Below, piece after piece: positions 52,102 to 61,413 of a stretch of DNA of 64,000 nt. Each line of letters opens with the position of its first letter. Position 1 is the stretch's first letter. The stretch covers positions 13,626,501-13,690,500 of the forward strand of contig JAJNNQ010000019.1 in the NCBI GenBank assembly GCA_027886175.1. The letters are read 5' to 3'. The position numbers and the translations under genes are program-made. The notes below the pieces were generated by a model. The model made no database searches and had not been told where the DNA came from. It saw only the letters and a program-made list of their open reading frames with translations. This DNA is from Phylloscopus collybita (taxonomy: Eukaryota > Chordata > Aves > Passeriformes > Phylloscopidae).

Positions 52102-52176
52102 AGGGGCCCTGCCTCTAGCCAGGTAGAGGAAAGGGATAATCGGATCTATTGGACTGTGTGGATCCGATGGCCTGGC
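52099..52176 (+). promoter_or_regulatory. Candidate stop-codon readthrough element at the gag-pol junction
   Basis: The gag TAG (52099-52101) is in frame with pro-pol. Beyond it, 52112-52117 (CCTCTA) pairs with 52124-52129 (TAGAGG), and 52107-52110 with 52132-52135. The loop 52118-52123 (GCCAGG) is the exact complement of 52171-52176 (CCTGGC). Between them 52141-52146 (CGGATC) pairs with 52161-52166 (GATCCG) and shortens the linker. CCTCTA can alternatively pair with TAGAGG at 52099-52104, burying the stop codon. Gammaretroviruses are known to use UAG readthrough with a downstream pseudoknot. Function here is inference. Confidence 0.5.
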
Positions 52177-55100
52177 ACATCTGACCCACAAAAATACACG
52201 GCTTTGGTTGACACTGGTGCCCAATGTACCCCGATGCCATCAGGGTATGTAGGAACAGAACCCATTTCTATTTCTGGAGTGACAGGAGGGTCCCAGCAGC
52301 TGACTGTAGTGGAGGCCGAAGTGAGTTTAACTGGGAATGGGTGGCAGAAACACCCCATTGTGACTGGCCCAGAGGCCCCGTGCATCCTCGGCATAGACTA
52401 TCTCAGAAATGGATATTTCAAAGACCCAAAAGGATATCGTTGGGCTTTTGGAGTAGCTGCTGTAGAGACGGAAGAGATCAAACAACTGAATACCTTGCCT
52501 GGTCTCTCAGATGACCCTTCTGCTGTGGGACTGCTAAGAGTTGAAGAACAACAGGTACCAATTGCCACAGCAACAGTGCACCGTCGGCAATACCGCACTG
52601 ACAGAGACTCTGTGACCCCGATCCATGAGATGATTCGTAAACTGGAGAGCCAAGGGGTGGTCAGTAAGGCTCATTCACCTTTTAACAGCCCCATCTGGCC
52701 TGTGCGTAAGCCCAGTGGGGAATGGAGACTGACTGTAGATTATCGTGGTCTGAATGAGGTCACGCCACCACTGAGCGCTGCTGTGCCAGACATGTTGGAG
52801 TTGCAGTATGAGCTGGAGTCCAAGGCAGCAAAGTGGTACGCGACCATTGACATTGCCAATGCCTTCTTCTCCATTCCTGTGGCAGCAGAGTGCAGACCCC
52901 AGTTTGCTTTCACCTGGAGGGGTGTGCAGTACACCTGGAATCGGCTGCCCCAGGGGTGGAAGCACAGTCCCACCATCTGCCATGGACTGATCCAGGATGC
53001 ACTGGAAAAGGGTGAGGCTCCGGACCATCTACAGTACATAGATGACATCATTGTGTGGGGGAACACGGCAATGGAAGTCTTTGAGAAAGGAGAGAAGATC
53101 ATCCAAATTCTCCTGGAAGCCGGTTTTGCCATCAAGAAGAGCAAAGTCAAGGGACCTGCCCAAGAGATCCAGTTCCTGGGAGTGAAGTGGCAAGATGGAC
53201 GGCGTCAGATTCCCACTGAGGTCATCAATAAGATCACTGCCATGTCCCCACCAACCAACAAGAAGGAAACACAAGCTTTCCTAGGGGCCATTGGCTTTTG
53301 GAGGATGCACATCCCTGAGTACAGTCAGATTGTGAGCCCTCTCTACCTGGTTACCCGCAAGAAGAACGATTTCCACTGGGGCCCTGAACAGCAGCAAGCC
53401 TTTGCCCAGATCAAGCAGGAGATCGCTCATGCGGTAGCCCTTGGCCCAGTCAGGACGGGACCAGAGGTAAAGAACGTGCTCTACTCTGCAGCCGGGAGCC
53501 ATGGTCTGTCCTGGAGCCTGTGGCAGAAGGTGCCAGGTGAGACTCGAGGCCGGCCACTGGGATTCTGGAGCCGAAGCTACAGAGGGTCTGAAGCCAACTA
53601 CACTCCCACAGAGAAGGAGATCTTGGCCGCCTACGAAGGAGTTCAAGCTGCCTCAGAGGTGATTGGCACTGAAGCACAACTCCTCCTGGCACCCCGACTA
53701 CCGGTGCTGGGGTGGATGTTTAAAGGAAAGGTTCCCTCCACCCACCATGCCACCGATGCTACATGGAGCAAATGGATCGCCCTCATCACTCAGCGCGCCC
53801 GTATTGGTAACCCGAATCGCCCTGGGATTTTGGAAGTAATCACCAACTGGCCAGAAGCTGAGAACTTCAGTCTCACTGACGAAGAAGAACAAGTAACCCG
53901 GGCTGAAGAAGCTCCACCATACAACCAACTGCCAGCAGAAGAAACACGCTACGCTCTTTTCACTGATGGTTCCTGTCGCATCGTAGGGATGAACCGGAAG
54001 TGGAAAGCAGCCGTATGGAGCCCCACAAGACAAGTTGCACACGCCACTGAAGGAGAAGGTGGGTCAAGCCAGCTTGCTGAACTCAAAGCTGTTCAATTGG
54101 CCCTGGACATTGCTGAAAGAGAGAAGTGGCCGAAGCTCTACCTCTACACTGATTCGTGGATGGTGGCTAATGCTCTGTGGGGCTGGCTGGAAAGGTGGAA
54201 AAAAGCCAACTGGCAGCGTAGGGGAAAACCAATCTGGGCTGCTGATGAGTGGAAGGACATTGCCATCAGGGTAGGGAAACTACCTGTGAAAGTCCGTCAT
54301 GTGGATGCCCATGTCCCCAAGAGTCGGGCTAATGAGGAGCACCGGAACAACGAGCAAGTAGATCAAGCTGCGAGGATAAAGGTATCCAAGGTAGACTTGG
54401 ATTGGCAACACAAGGGAGAGTTGTTCCTAGCTCGGTGGGCCCATGATGCTTCAGGTCATCAGGGCAGAGATGCCACCTATAAGTGGGCACGAGACCGAGG
54501 GGTGGATCTAACCATGAACAGTATTTCACAGGTTATCCACGACTGTGAGACGTGTGCTGCCATCAAGCAGGCCAAGCGGGTGAAGCCCCTCTGGTACGGT
54601 GGACGGTGGTCCAAGTACAAGTATGGGGAGGCCTGGCAGATTGATTACATCACCCTGCCCCAAACCCGCCAAGGCAAGCGCTACGTGCTGACCATGGTGG
54701 AAGCCACCACTGGGTGGCTGGAGACCTATCCTGTGCCTCATGCCACCGCCCGGAACACCATCCTGGGCCTGGAAAAACAAGTCCTGTGGAGACATGGCAC
54801 CCCTGAGAGAATTGAGTCGGACAACGGGACTCATTTCAAGAACAGCCTCATAAACACCTGGGCTAAGGAACACGGCATTGAATGGATATATCACATCCCT
54901 TATCATGCACCAGCTGCCGGGAAAGTTGAACGGTGCAATGGACTGCTTAAGACCACCCTGAAAGCACTTGGCGGGGGGACCTTCAGAAATTGGGAAGTGA
55001 ACTTAGCAAAGGCCACCTGGATGGTCAACACCCGAGGCTCTATTAATCGAGCTGGTCCTGCCCAGTCTACCCCTTTGCACACAGTGGATGGAGACAAAGT

Positions 55101-55284
55101 CCCTGTAGTACATATGAGAGGTATCTTAGGAAAGACTGTTTGGGTAAACCCCACCTTGGGCAAAGGTGAACCCACCCGTGGGATTGTTTTTGCTCAAGGA
55201 CCTGGTAACACTTGGTGGGTGATGCAGAAAGATGGGAAAACCAGTTGTGTACCACAGGAAAACCTAATCCTAAGTGAGAACTGA
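52102..55284 (+). CDS. Pro-Pol polyprotein (protease, RT, RNase H, integrase)
   Basis: Uninterrupted frame directly after the gag stop. The first Met in frame lies past the protease DTG, so independent initiation would lose the active site and expression probably depends on reading through the UAG. Protease: DTGA at 52210. Reverse transcriptase: first catalytic Asp at 52849, LPQGW, YIDD at 53035-53046. RNase H: acidic residues at 53965, 54079, 54151 and 54361. Integrase: zinc-binding pairs His 54442/54457 and Cys 54544/54553, then Asp 54643, Asp 54820 and Glu 54928, the last two in a D-35-E arrangement. No frameshift or premature stop was seen. The frame ends TGA at 55282 with no dUTPase or env after it. 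All expected catalytic residues are present; activity cannot be judged by eye. Confidence 0.95.
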   Translation, partial: RGPASSQVEERDNRIYWTVWIRWPGTSDPQKYTALVDTGAQCTPMPSGYVGTEPISISGVTGGSQQLTVVEAEVSLTGNGWQKHPIVTGPEAPCILGIDYLRNGYFKDPKGYRWAFGVAAVETEEIKQLNTLPGLSDDPSAVGLLRVEEQQVPIATATVHRRQYRTDRDSVTPIHEMIRKLESQGVVSKAHSPFNSPIWPVRKPSGEWRLTVDYRGLNEVTPPLSAAVPDMLELQYELESKAAKWYATIDIANAFFSIPVAAECRPQFAFTWRGVQYTWNRLPQGWKHSPTICHGLIQDALEKGEAPDHLQYIDDIIVWGNTAMEVFEKGEKIIQILLEAGFAIKKSKVKGPAQEIQFLGVKWQDGRRQIPTEVINKITAMSPPTNKKETQAFLGAIGFWRMHIPEYSQIVSPLYLVTRKKNDFHWGPEQQQAFAQIKQEIAHAVALGPVRTGPEVKNVLYSAAGSHGLSWSLWQKVPGETRGRPLGFWSRSYRGSEANYTPTEKEILAAYEGVQAASEVIGTEAQLLLAPRLPVLGWMFKGKVPSTHHATDATWSKWIALITQRARIGNPNRPGILEVITNWPEAENFSLTDEEEQVTRAEEAPPYNQLPAEETRYALFTDGSCRIVGMNRKWKAAVWSPTRQVAHATEGEGGSSQLAELKAVQLALDIAEREKWPKLYLYTDSWMVANALWGWLERWKKANWQRRGKPIWAADEWKDIAIRVGKLPVKVRHVDAHVPKSRANEEHRNNEQVDQAARIKVSKVDLDWQHKGELFLARWAHDASGHQGRDATYKWARDRGVDLTMNSISQVIHDCETCAAIKQAKRVKPLWYGGRWSKYKYGEAWQIDYITLPQTRQGKRYVLTMVEATTGWLETYPVPHATARNTILGLEKQVLWRHGTPERIESDNGTHFKNSLINTWAKEHGIEWIYHIPYHAPAAGKVERCNGLLKTTLKALGGGTFRNWEVNLAKATWMVNTRGSINRAGPAQSTPLHTVDGDKVPVVHMRGILGKTVWVNPTLGKGEPTRGIVFAQGPGNTWWVMQKDGKTSCVPQENLILSEN

Positions 55285-55344
55285 GTGTGAGGGTTCATTC
55301 TGTATAGTGGAGTTTATTAATTTAGGTATGATACAGATGGTAAT

Positions 55345-55361
55345 AGAATAAGGGGTGGAAC
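55345..55361 (+). promoter_or_regulatory. Candidate polypurine tract
   Basis: AGAATAAGGGGTGGAA lies just before the 3' LTR, where the plus-strand primer is expected. Two T interruptions make it an imperfect tract. Confidence 0.5.
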
Positions 55362-55363
55362 GT

Positions 55364-56082
55364 TGTCTTGGGTTGTGGAGCTGGGTTTTGTGTATTCTAT
55401 TTACATCTGTTTTGAGGCCTGATGACCCACCTTGATAGGCCATTGTTACCTTCCCCAGCCTGTGCGGTGCATTTGCATTTCTATACATCTCATGCCCTGG
55501 CGGTGGGGGGTGGGGGGGAGGGGGGGGTGGCCGGGGGTTGGCGGTTCGGCCCTGCTGCAGGAGTGGTTCGGCCCTGCTGCAGGAGTGGTTCGGCCCTGCT
55601 GCAGGAGTGGGGTGCGCGGCGCTTCCTTCGTGGCGGTGTGGGAAGAGTTTCTTCGTCTCCTGTGCTGGCCATCCTGTCTCCCTCCTCGCCGCCCCTGAAC
55701 CGGTTTCTTCGCAGAATCATCTCTGCTCCAACAGGTCACGTCTGCCACTCCAGAAGTGTTTGGACTGTTTACGTTTGGACTGTTATCAACATCCTGAATC
55801 ACAGGGTCAGATTGAAACTTTGACTTTGTCAGGGTTTTCTTCTAAAATTATTGTTTATTTGTTTATTTGTTTATTTGTTTGTTTGGTTGGGTGGTTTTGT
55901 TTCCTATCATATTTGTATTGTTAAACCTCCTAGTAAAGAACTGTTATTCCTATTCCCAACATCTTCGCCTGAGAGCCCTTGATTGCAAAATTATAATTCG
56001 TCGGGGTGCGAGGGGTTGGTATTCTCCATCCTAGGGGAACCTCAGTTTCCCTGGCAGATACCTGTCTTTCCAAACCAAGACA
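55364..56082 (+). repeat. 3' LTR (719 bp)
   Basis: Same ends as the 5' LTR. It has three 22-bp units instead of four and one additional GTTTATTT unit in the R/U5 region. Near-identity to the 5' LTR argues for a young insertion, with recent gene conversion as the alternative. Confidence 0.95.
55932..55937 (+). terminator. Likely polyadenylation signal of the provirus (AGTAAA)
   Basis: This common variant hexamer is followed by G/T-rich sequence. It is conserved at the equivalent place in all four LTRs of the family in this window (50100, 48235, and 60343-60348 on the minus strand). Confidence 0.6.
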
Positions 56083-56087
56083 CAGCC
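56083..56087. repeat. Target-site duplication, right copy (CAGCC)
   Basis: Exact match to 49511-49515. Confidence 0.92.
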
Positions 56088-57407
56088 TCAGCTGAAGGAT
56101 GTGATTTCTGCTGTTTATAGAGTGTAGCCCCTTGGATGTATATTTGCTACAAATAAATTTGTGCTGTGTCTCTTTTCAGGAGTAACTACAATAGCAGATC
56201 CTGTACACAGTGGAAATTCAGAAATGCATAATGCAGTGGCAGAAAATCGAGTGGAAAAAGGGTTTGTGCTATCAGATCTCACGGCAATGTGTAGAAGAAT
56301 GAATTATATTTTAACAAAATGAAGAATTTATGCAAAATGATGATGTTTTGTGTTTTCAGCCTATGTGTGAAACAAAGTGTGAGACCTTCATGAAATTTTC
56401 ATGAAGTTTCTTTTTGCAAGGCCTGTGTACAGAAACTCAACTGTCAGCTCAAGCTTAAACTTTCTAAATCTTGCATTCATTTATATGAAAGAAAAATCTT
56501 TATGCAAACTCCTTGTAATGATTCTGATAAAAATTGGGTGGTTTTGTTGTTTCAGCTTCATCTAAATAATAATTCAATATTTATTCCTGTCTCTTTTTCC
56601 TAGTGCTTAAGTGTTGCTGCAGTACAAATTATTCTCAATGATGAAAAGACCTAAGTCCTCCAAATTAAAGCAGATAATAAAGCTGTCCAAACCCCAAATT
56701 ATTTATAAGATCAGGACAACAGCTGACAAATTCTGATGGCGTAAATTGCTTTTCCCCTAATAAACTAGATTTTTAAGGAAACAGTACACAGAATGAGTTT
56801 TCCCATTTATCTTCTGATTCACCGCGTTGGAAGATGAGAACAACCTGTAGTTTTGCAGTGCCCCTCTGAGGGTGACAGGGGGAGAATGAGGAACCTTCTG
56901 AACCCCAAAAGCAGCAGCATTTCCCTCCTCCAGCCCCATCCCCACCCTGTCCCGGCCTCTCTCCCTGCCCTGGGAATTCTCTCATCCCATTTGAGCTTTA
57001 CAACGTCACCCTCTAGTGGAAATCCAGGTGTTTTCTTCCCTTAGATCCACCTCGGATGTACAGGAATGCTCTGCTGGATTCAAAAGGTGAAGTGAGGGTT
57101 TTATGGGGAGCAATTAAACACAGAGAATCGCTGTGGCCGATTTTTTTGGTTATTTCCCTTTGCCACAATACGGGGGTTTGAGGTATTTGGTGAGAATGTG
57201 CTGAGAAATGGAAGAGAAAACAGAGGAAGAACAGAGATGATATAAGAGGACAACCTGAAGAGCAGCACAGAGCAGGGCAGCATCACTTCTTAAAGCCAGA
57301 CTAAACTTTCAGGTGGCTTTCCTAAACAAGAATCCCTGCATGCAGACCTGGGAGTCAGCAGAGGGCCTGGAGACCCTTGGTGCTCTCAGGATCAGAGCCA
57401 GGGCCCC
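56088..57407. other. Unique DNA, no gene seen
   Basis: AT-rich to about 56800, then more GC-rich. No recognisable gene or repeat. Confidence 0.5.
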
Positions 57408-57602
57408 TTCCTCTCCTCTCCTCTCCTCTCCTCTCCTCTCCTCTCCTCTCCTCTCCTCTCCTCTCCTCTCCTCTCCTCTCCTCTCCTCTCCTCTCCTCTC
57501 CTCTCCTCTCCTCTCCTCTCCTCTCCTCTCCTCTCCTCTCCTCTCCTCTCCTCTCCTCTCCTCTCCTCTCCTCTCCTCTCCTCTCCTCTCCTCTCCTCTC
57601 CC
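57408..57602. repeat. (CTCTC)n pentanucleotide array, about 39 units
   Basis: A pure pyrimidine strand of about 195 bp with a uniform 5-bp period. All three frames on each strand stay open through it, so proteins predicted here are artefacts. The uninterrupted array implies a high mutation rate, and its assembled length may be unreliable. Confidence 0.96.
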
Positions 57603-57726
57603 TGGTGACCCAGAGCTCAGCAGTGAGGCTTTTAAGAGATTTTTTGAGCTGCCACTGAGGAGTCAACTCCCGTGGGATCCAAAACCAGGGCTGGAGGCAA
57701 ACCCCATCACTGGGGTGATTCCCTAA

Positions 57727-57831
57727 AGGGAAGGGAAGGGAAGGGAAGGGAAGGGAAGGGAAGGGAAGGGAAGGGAAGGGAAGGGAAGGGAAGGGAAGGG
57801 AAGGGAAGGGAAGGGAAGGGAAGGGAAGGGA
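57727..57831. repeat. (AAGGG)n pentanucleotide array, about 21 units
   Basis: A pure purine strand of about 105 bp, 125 bp after the CTCTC array. Purine and pyrimidine strands are swapped relative to that array. AAGGG tracts are known to favour G-quadruplex or triplex structures. Confidence 0.96.
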
Positions 57832-58554
57832 GAAGGATATAAAAGAGTTGCCGGTGGATTTGAAGCTTTCTTTAATCCTACATGTTTGGCAGAGATTGCT
57901 ACAGCTAAACTGGGGGACTTTTCCAGACACAACAACATCTTCCACTCCTTTCCCTGCTGGCTGTTCTGCTAAAAATGTAGAATAGTGAATGAACACTCCT
58001 GGAGAGCTGAGAGTACTTTTAAATAAACGTTTAAAATGAGTGCTTCCTTTAAAAGCATACATTTGCTTTCAGTGACTGTGTTTTTCTGAGCACGTCGTTC
58101 TCTGTTGCTCTCCTCCTGACAGAACACTTTGGGGACTTGCTGCTTGAAGATCTGCTCCTCTACAAAGGAGCTTTGCACCTGCAGTCTCCTTAGAAGAGCT
58201 TTTGCTGCTGTTTGGGGTTGGTATGTTTGGGATTTTAAAGTGCTGCTGCGCTTTTGGAACCAGCCAACAGATTGAATGGTTTTCCTCTAAGTGCTGATCA
58301 GCTGTCAACGTTCAGGTGAAAAGAGCCCAAATTGCTCCACGGAGCTCTGCCAGCTCCAGGGTGTCTGTCGGAGTTTGAAAGGCTCATTTGGAAATGGAAC
58401 AGGAGCTGAACACCACAGCTCTCCCTGCTGAGAGCTGAGCAGCCCAGAAACCACTGCCATCCCCTGTGGGGCAGTGACAAGGGACAGTCCTGTTCTGTCA
58501 CATGCACCAGTGCCACCCCCGGCCCCCAGGACATCCAGGCTGTGTGCCCGGGAG
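57832..58554. other. Unique DNA between repeat arrays, no gene seen
   Basis: No recognisable gene. Confidence 0.5.
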
Positions 58555-59006
58555 GGGATGGGAGCTGGGAATTGGGATGGAAGCTGGGATGGAAGTAGGA
58601 AGCTGGGATGGAAGCAGGGAACTGAGCTGGGAATTGGGATGGAAGCTGAAAATTGGGATGGAAGCTGAGAATTGAGCTGGGATGGAAGCTGGGAGCTGGG
58701 ATGGAAGCTGGGAATTGGGATGGAAGCTGGGAATTGGGATGGAAGCTGGGAACTGAGCTGGGATGGAAGCAGGGAGCTGGGATGGAAGCTGGGAGCTGGG
58801 ATGGAAGCTGGGAATTGAGATGGAAGCTGGGAGCTGGGAGCTGGGAGCTGGGAGCTGGGATGGAAGCTGGGAATTTGGATGGAAGCTGGGAATTGAGCTG
58901 GGATGGAAACTGGGAGCTGGGATGGAAGCTGGGAGCTGGGATGGAAGCTGGGAATTGAGCTGGGATAGAATCAGGGAGCTGGGATGGAAGCTGGGATGGA
59001 AGCTGG
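58555..59006. repeat. Minisatellite, modules GGGATGGAAGCT + GGGAGCT
   Basis: About 450 bp built from a 12-bp module (GGGATGGAAGCT) and 7-bp modules (GGGAGCT or GGGAATT), giving a commonest period of 19 bp with occasional 12-bp insertions (GGGAACTGAGCT). Roughly 23 units. Stop-poor on both strands, which creates a long minus-strand frame rich in FPASIP-like words with no domain. Treat as non-coding. Confidence 0.92.
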
Positions 59007-59964
59007 CTAGATGGCAGCAGAGCCCCAGGCAGCAGCACCGTCTTGGGGACACCATTCCCAAGGGACACAGTTGAGGTGCTAGAGGGACAAATAGCAGGAA
59101 ACCTGAACTGAAAGTGAAATTTGATGCTTTTGGGAATGCAAAATACAGGGGCAAGGAATAGCTTGATGTAAACTCGTCTGATTTGATGTAAATTCCCAGC
59201 TCTCACCAGGTTATTGCTGACAGTGAGGTGAGGGAGTTGTCTGGTAGCAAAGGGAGGAAAGTCAATGGGAAAATCTCTTTATATCAGAAATGATGATTCA
59301 CTTGTGCTTCTCCATGATGAATCCCACTTAAAATTTTCATGGAAAAGTATGCTAATGGGCTCTATCCTTGGACAGACAGCCACAGGCAGGCAAAGTACAA
59401 TCAAACAATAGAAAGCCCCATGCAGGCCCTGGCTCACTGCCCCTTGTGAGACAGGGGAGAGAATGGGAATGGTGGAAGTGAGAAAACCCGTGGGTGGAGA
59501 CAGAGACAGTTTAACAGGTAATGCAAACAAAACAAGGAATCCATTCTCCCCCTTCCCATGGGCAGGCAGTGTTCAGTTTTCCTCGGGAAAGCCGGGCTCC
59601 AGTGTGTGACATGGCTTGGGAAGACCAACGCCCTCAACTCCCCTTCTCCTCCTTCCCCAGCTGTATCCCCCGAGCATGATGTCAGTCTGGGATATCCCTG
59701 GGGTCACTTGGGGACAGCTGTGTCCCCTCCCAAGCCTCTGTGCACCGCCAGCCTCGCTGGTGGGGTGGGTGAGGAGCGGAAAAGGCGCTGGCTCTGTGGG
59801 AGGCCTGCTCAGCAATAACCAAACATTCCCTGTGCTTCCCACACTCTTTCCAGCACAAACCCAAACCCTGTGCAAGCCTCCGAGAAGAAAATTAACTCTT
59901 CCAGGCAAACCAGAGCCCAGACTCAGCTGGGATTGTCTGTGTGACCCATGGAAGCACCTGGATC
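59007..59964. other. Unique DNA, no gene seen
   Basis: No recognisable gene or repeat. Confidence 0.5.
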
Positions 59965-59969
59965 CCTTC
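59965..59969. repeat. Target-site duplication of the older LTR, left copy (CCTTC)
   Basis: Matches 61409-61413. Confidence 0.7.
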
Positions 59970-60191
59970 TGTTATAAATAGCGAGAGCCAATCTAAAATA
60001 AAATAGAATTTATTGCCAGCGAAAAATCACGGACAAGAAATTGAGGAAGCCAATACAGAAACTGACAGAGCCAGGGAAGCAAGGGAAACAGGCAGTGAGC
60101 GCTGGGTGAGCCTCTCAATGTATCCTGTGACACATCACCCCTGAGGTCTCACCAGGGTCTGAGTCCAGGTCTGCCAGTCTTATACCCTTAG

Positions 60192-60196
60192 CTCAG
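60192..60196. repeat. Target-site duplication of the nested LTR, left copy (CTCAG)
   Basis: Matches 60924-60928. Confidence 0.85.
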
Positions 60197-60923
60197 TGTC
60201 TTGGTTTGGAAAGACAGGTTTCTGCCAGGGAAAGCTGGGGTTCCCCTAGAATGGAGAATGTAAACCCCTCACACCCCACCAAGTTATAATTTTGCAATCA
60301 AGGGCTCTCAGGCAAAGATTTTGGGGATAGGAATAACAGTTCTTTACTAGGAATATTAACAATACAAATGTAATAGGAAGCAAAATCACCCAACCAAGCA
60401 AGCAAACAAACAAATAAACAACAATTTTGGAAAACCCTGACAGAGTCAGAGCTACAACCTGACACCCTGAGTCAGGGTGTTGAAAAGCAGTCCGAAAGTG
60501 AGTCCTTCTGAAGTGGCAGACGTGATTCTGTTGGAGTAGAGATGATCCTGTAGAAATGCAGGTCCAGGGGTGGTGAGGAGGGGGTCTGGTGATGGTGAGA
60601 TGGAGTCTGGTGTTGGTGAGATGAGGTCCGGTCTTCCTCCCAGGAAATCGGGTGAAAAACTAGCAGCTTTCCTGTCTCTGTGTCTGTTTATCCAGCAAAA
60701 CTGCCTCCCCCACCCCCACTGCCAGGGGGATGTGATGTATCTCACAATAGGGTGATAGAAATGCAGATGCACCGCTCTGGGGGGGGAAGGTACAGGCTGG
60801 GAGGGTGCTAATGGCCCATTACTCAAAGGCATCAGGCCTCTCCCCACCTTGAGTTACCAGAGATAAAGAAAAGCATCTCAATGAAAATAGAATATACAAA
60901 CCCTGGTTCCACAACCCAGGGCA
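60197..60923 (-). mobile_element. Solo LTR of the provirus family, antisense, nested
   Basis: The left end TGTCTTGGTTTGGAAAGACA is the reverse complement of the family 3' end. The right end, ACAACCCAGGGCA, corresponds to the 5' end with two changes. It is flanked by CTCAG on both sides. AGTAAA on the minus strand lies at 60343-60348. Its middle region resembles the solo LTR at 47654 rather than the provirus LTRs, with no 22-bp units. Confidence 0.92.
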
Positions 60924-60928
60924 CTCAG
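60924..60928. repeat. Target-site duplication of the nested LTR, right copy (CTCAG)
   Basis: Exact match to 60192-60196. Confidence 0.85.
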
Positions 60929-61408
60929 TGAACATGTCTGGACATGTCTCGTGGTCCCGGTATCGAGGGGAACTTGAAACTTTTTGGGGTTGGAGCCACT
61001 GCCCAGTACAGAATTTCTTTAGACTTCTTTGCTTCCCGATGGTGCTGCTGATAGGGTATTGGAGGGCGGTGTGAATGGATTTCTTGGGTGTGCAGGTTGT
61101 ATCTTGAGCACTCTTAATGGTCCAGGTGGGACACATCCTCTGGGCTATCAATCCTTATCAGATGCCATTGCCCCTCCTCTCTGTGCCTCTCCACCCCTCG
61201 TTGGTATTGTAATTCCATTGTCTCTTTCCTGGAGCTGGGGCATTCTCCTGTGCTGAGTTTTCTCTGACATTCCTAAGACTACATGTTTTACCATCCCCCA
61301 TAACAGTAAGCACTATAATTACATAAAATATAGTAAGAGAACATGAGCTAGCATTTATTACAACCAATATCACCTTATTAGGAAAACATGAATTAATCCA
61401 TTATAACA

Positions 61409-61413
61409 CCTTC
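61409..61413. repeat. Target-site duplication of the older LTR, right copy (CCTTC)
   Basis: Exact match to 59965-59969. Confidence 0.7.

Larger units (their letters stand above)
49516..56082 (+). mobile_element. Env-less endogenous retrovirus, near-intact provirus (ERV-L-like)
   Basis: Order: 5' LTR, primer binding site, gag, UAG, pro-pol, short polypurine stretch, 3' LTR. It is 6567 bp long and flanked by a 5-bp CAGCC duplication. The LTR termini form an inverted repeat (TGTCTTGG/CCAAGACA). No env frame exists, since only 79 bp separate the pol stop from the 3' LTR. The pol layout and 5-bp duplication fit class III (ERV-L) elements. No dUTPase domain was seen after integrase, although mammalian ERV-L pol is known to carry one. 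Near-identical LTRs indicate recent insertion. Two solo LTRs of the same family lie nearby (47.65 and 60.2 kb). The class assignment is inferred from motifs, not from a tree. Confidence 0.93.
59970..61408 (-). mobile_element. Older antisense solo LTR, split by a nested LTR
   Basis: The ends are perfect inverted complements (TGTTATAA at 59970, TTATAACA ending at 61408) and the element is flanked by CCTTC. Without the nested insertion (60197-60928) the element is about 707 bp. On the minus strand AATAAA (60009-60014) lies about 40 bp before the 3' end, as expected for R-U5. It carries no coding region. This family is distinct from the provirus family and its insertion here came first. Confidence 0.8.

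Noticed and set aside
51330..55255. Minus-strand frames within gag and pol
   Set aside because: Shadows of the strongly supported + strand coding frames.
55285..55363. Possible env or accessory gene after pol
   Set aside because: Only 79 bp lie between the pol stop and the 3' LTR, too short for any retroviral gene.
57355..58062. Minus-strand frame of 235 codons rich in Arg-Arg-Gly-Glu-Glu
   Set aside because: It is the translation of the CTCTC and AAGGG arrays. It is periodic, with no domain.
58298..59206. Minus-strand frame of 302 codons with Ser/Pro/Phe-rich repeats
   Set aside because: It is produced by the minisatellite, is open on both strands and has no initiation or splice context.
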